6,840 nucleotides of DNA from an uncultured Deferribacteraceae bacterium (lineage in GTDB: Bacteria; Chrysiogenota; Deferribacteres; Deferribacterales; Mucispirillaceae), in assembly GCA_947039055.1 (NCBI GenBank), contig CAMQYB010000102.1, positions 1 to 6,840 of the forward strand, written 5' to 3'. Below are positions 6,821 through 6,840 of the stretch, piece after piece. Position numbers and translations under genes: made by a program. Each line of letters begins with the position of its first letter. Positions within the stretch are counted from its first letter, which is position 1. The notes under the pieces are model-generated. The model searched no databases. It was not told where the DNA came from and saw nothing but the letters and a program-made list of their open reading frames with translations.

Positions 6821-6840
6821 TAAGTGTGCCAACTGCTCAA

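Overview
The window is AT-rich bacterial chromosome with four genes. It best fits an anaerobic member of the Bacillota (Clostridia-like). The evidence is a type III glutamine synthetase, a methylglyoxal synthase, a protein of AgrB architecture (a family almost confined to Bacillota), purine-rich ribosome binding sites and a sigma-A type promoter. No genus can be named from this sequence.

Layout: (1) 1-253, minus strand, the first 84 codons of methylglyoxal synthase (mgsA), running off the left edge. (2) 254-772, a very AT-rich divergent spacer that must hold the promoters of mgsA and the next gene. (3) 773-2959, plus strand, a complete 728-residue glutamine synthetase III (glnN). (4) 2960-3287, a convergent spacer with a long three-tier hairpin and U tract that looks like the glnN terminator. 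(5) 3288-3869, minus strand, a 193-residue membrane protein that aligns with AgrB peptide-processing proteases but appears to lack their catalytic His and Cys. (6) 3869-6598, minus strand, the mismatch-repair ATPase MutS. (7) 6599-6840, the mutS leader and promoter, set in degenerate repeats of about 33 bp.

mutS and the AgrB-like gene form a tight operon with a TAATG stop/start overlap. Transcription probably starts from a clear TTGTCA-N17-TATAAT promoter upstream of mutS. glnN (ammonium assimilation) and mgsA (glycolytic bypass) are divergent and have no obvious functional tie to the operon.

Three points stand out. The AgrB homologue has lost its active-site residues and has no agrD beside it. 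The conserved MutS N-terminus (the HTP motif) is encoded upstream of the first ATG, so translation may start at ATA or ATT. MutS also carries an unusual Asn/Ser/Asp-rich linker of about 90 residues before its C-terminal helices. I found no CRISPR array, insertion sequence, tRNA or rRNA.
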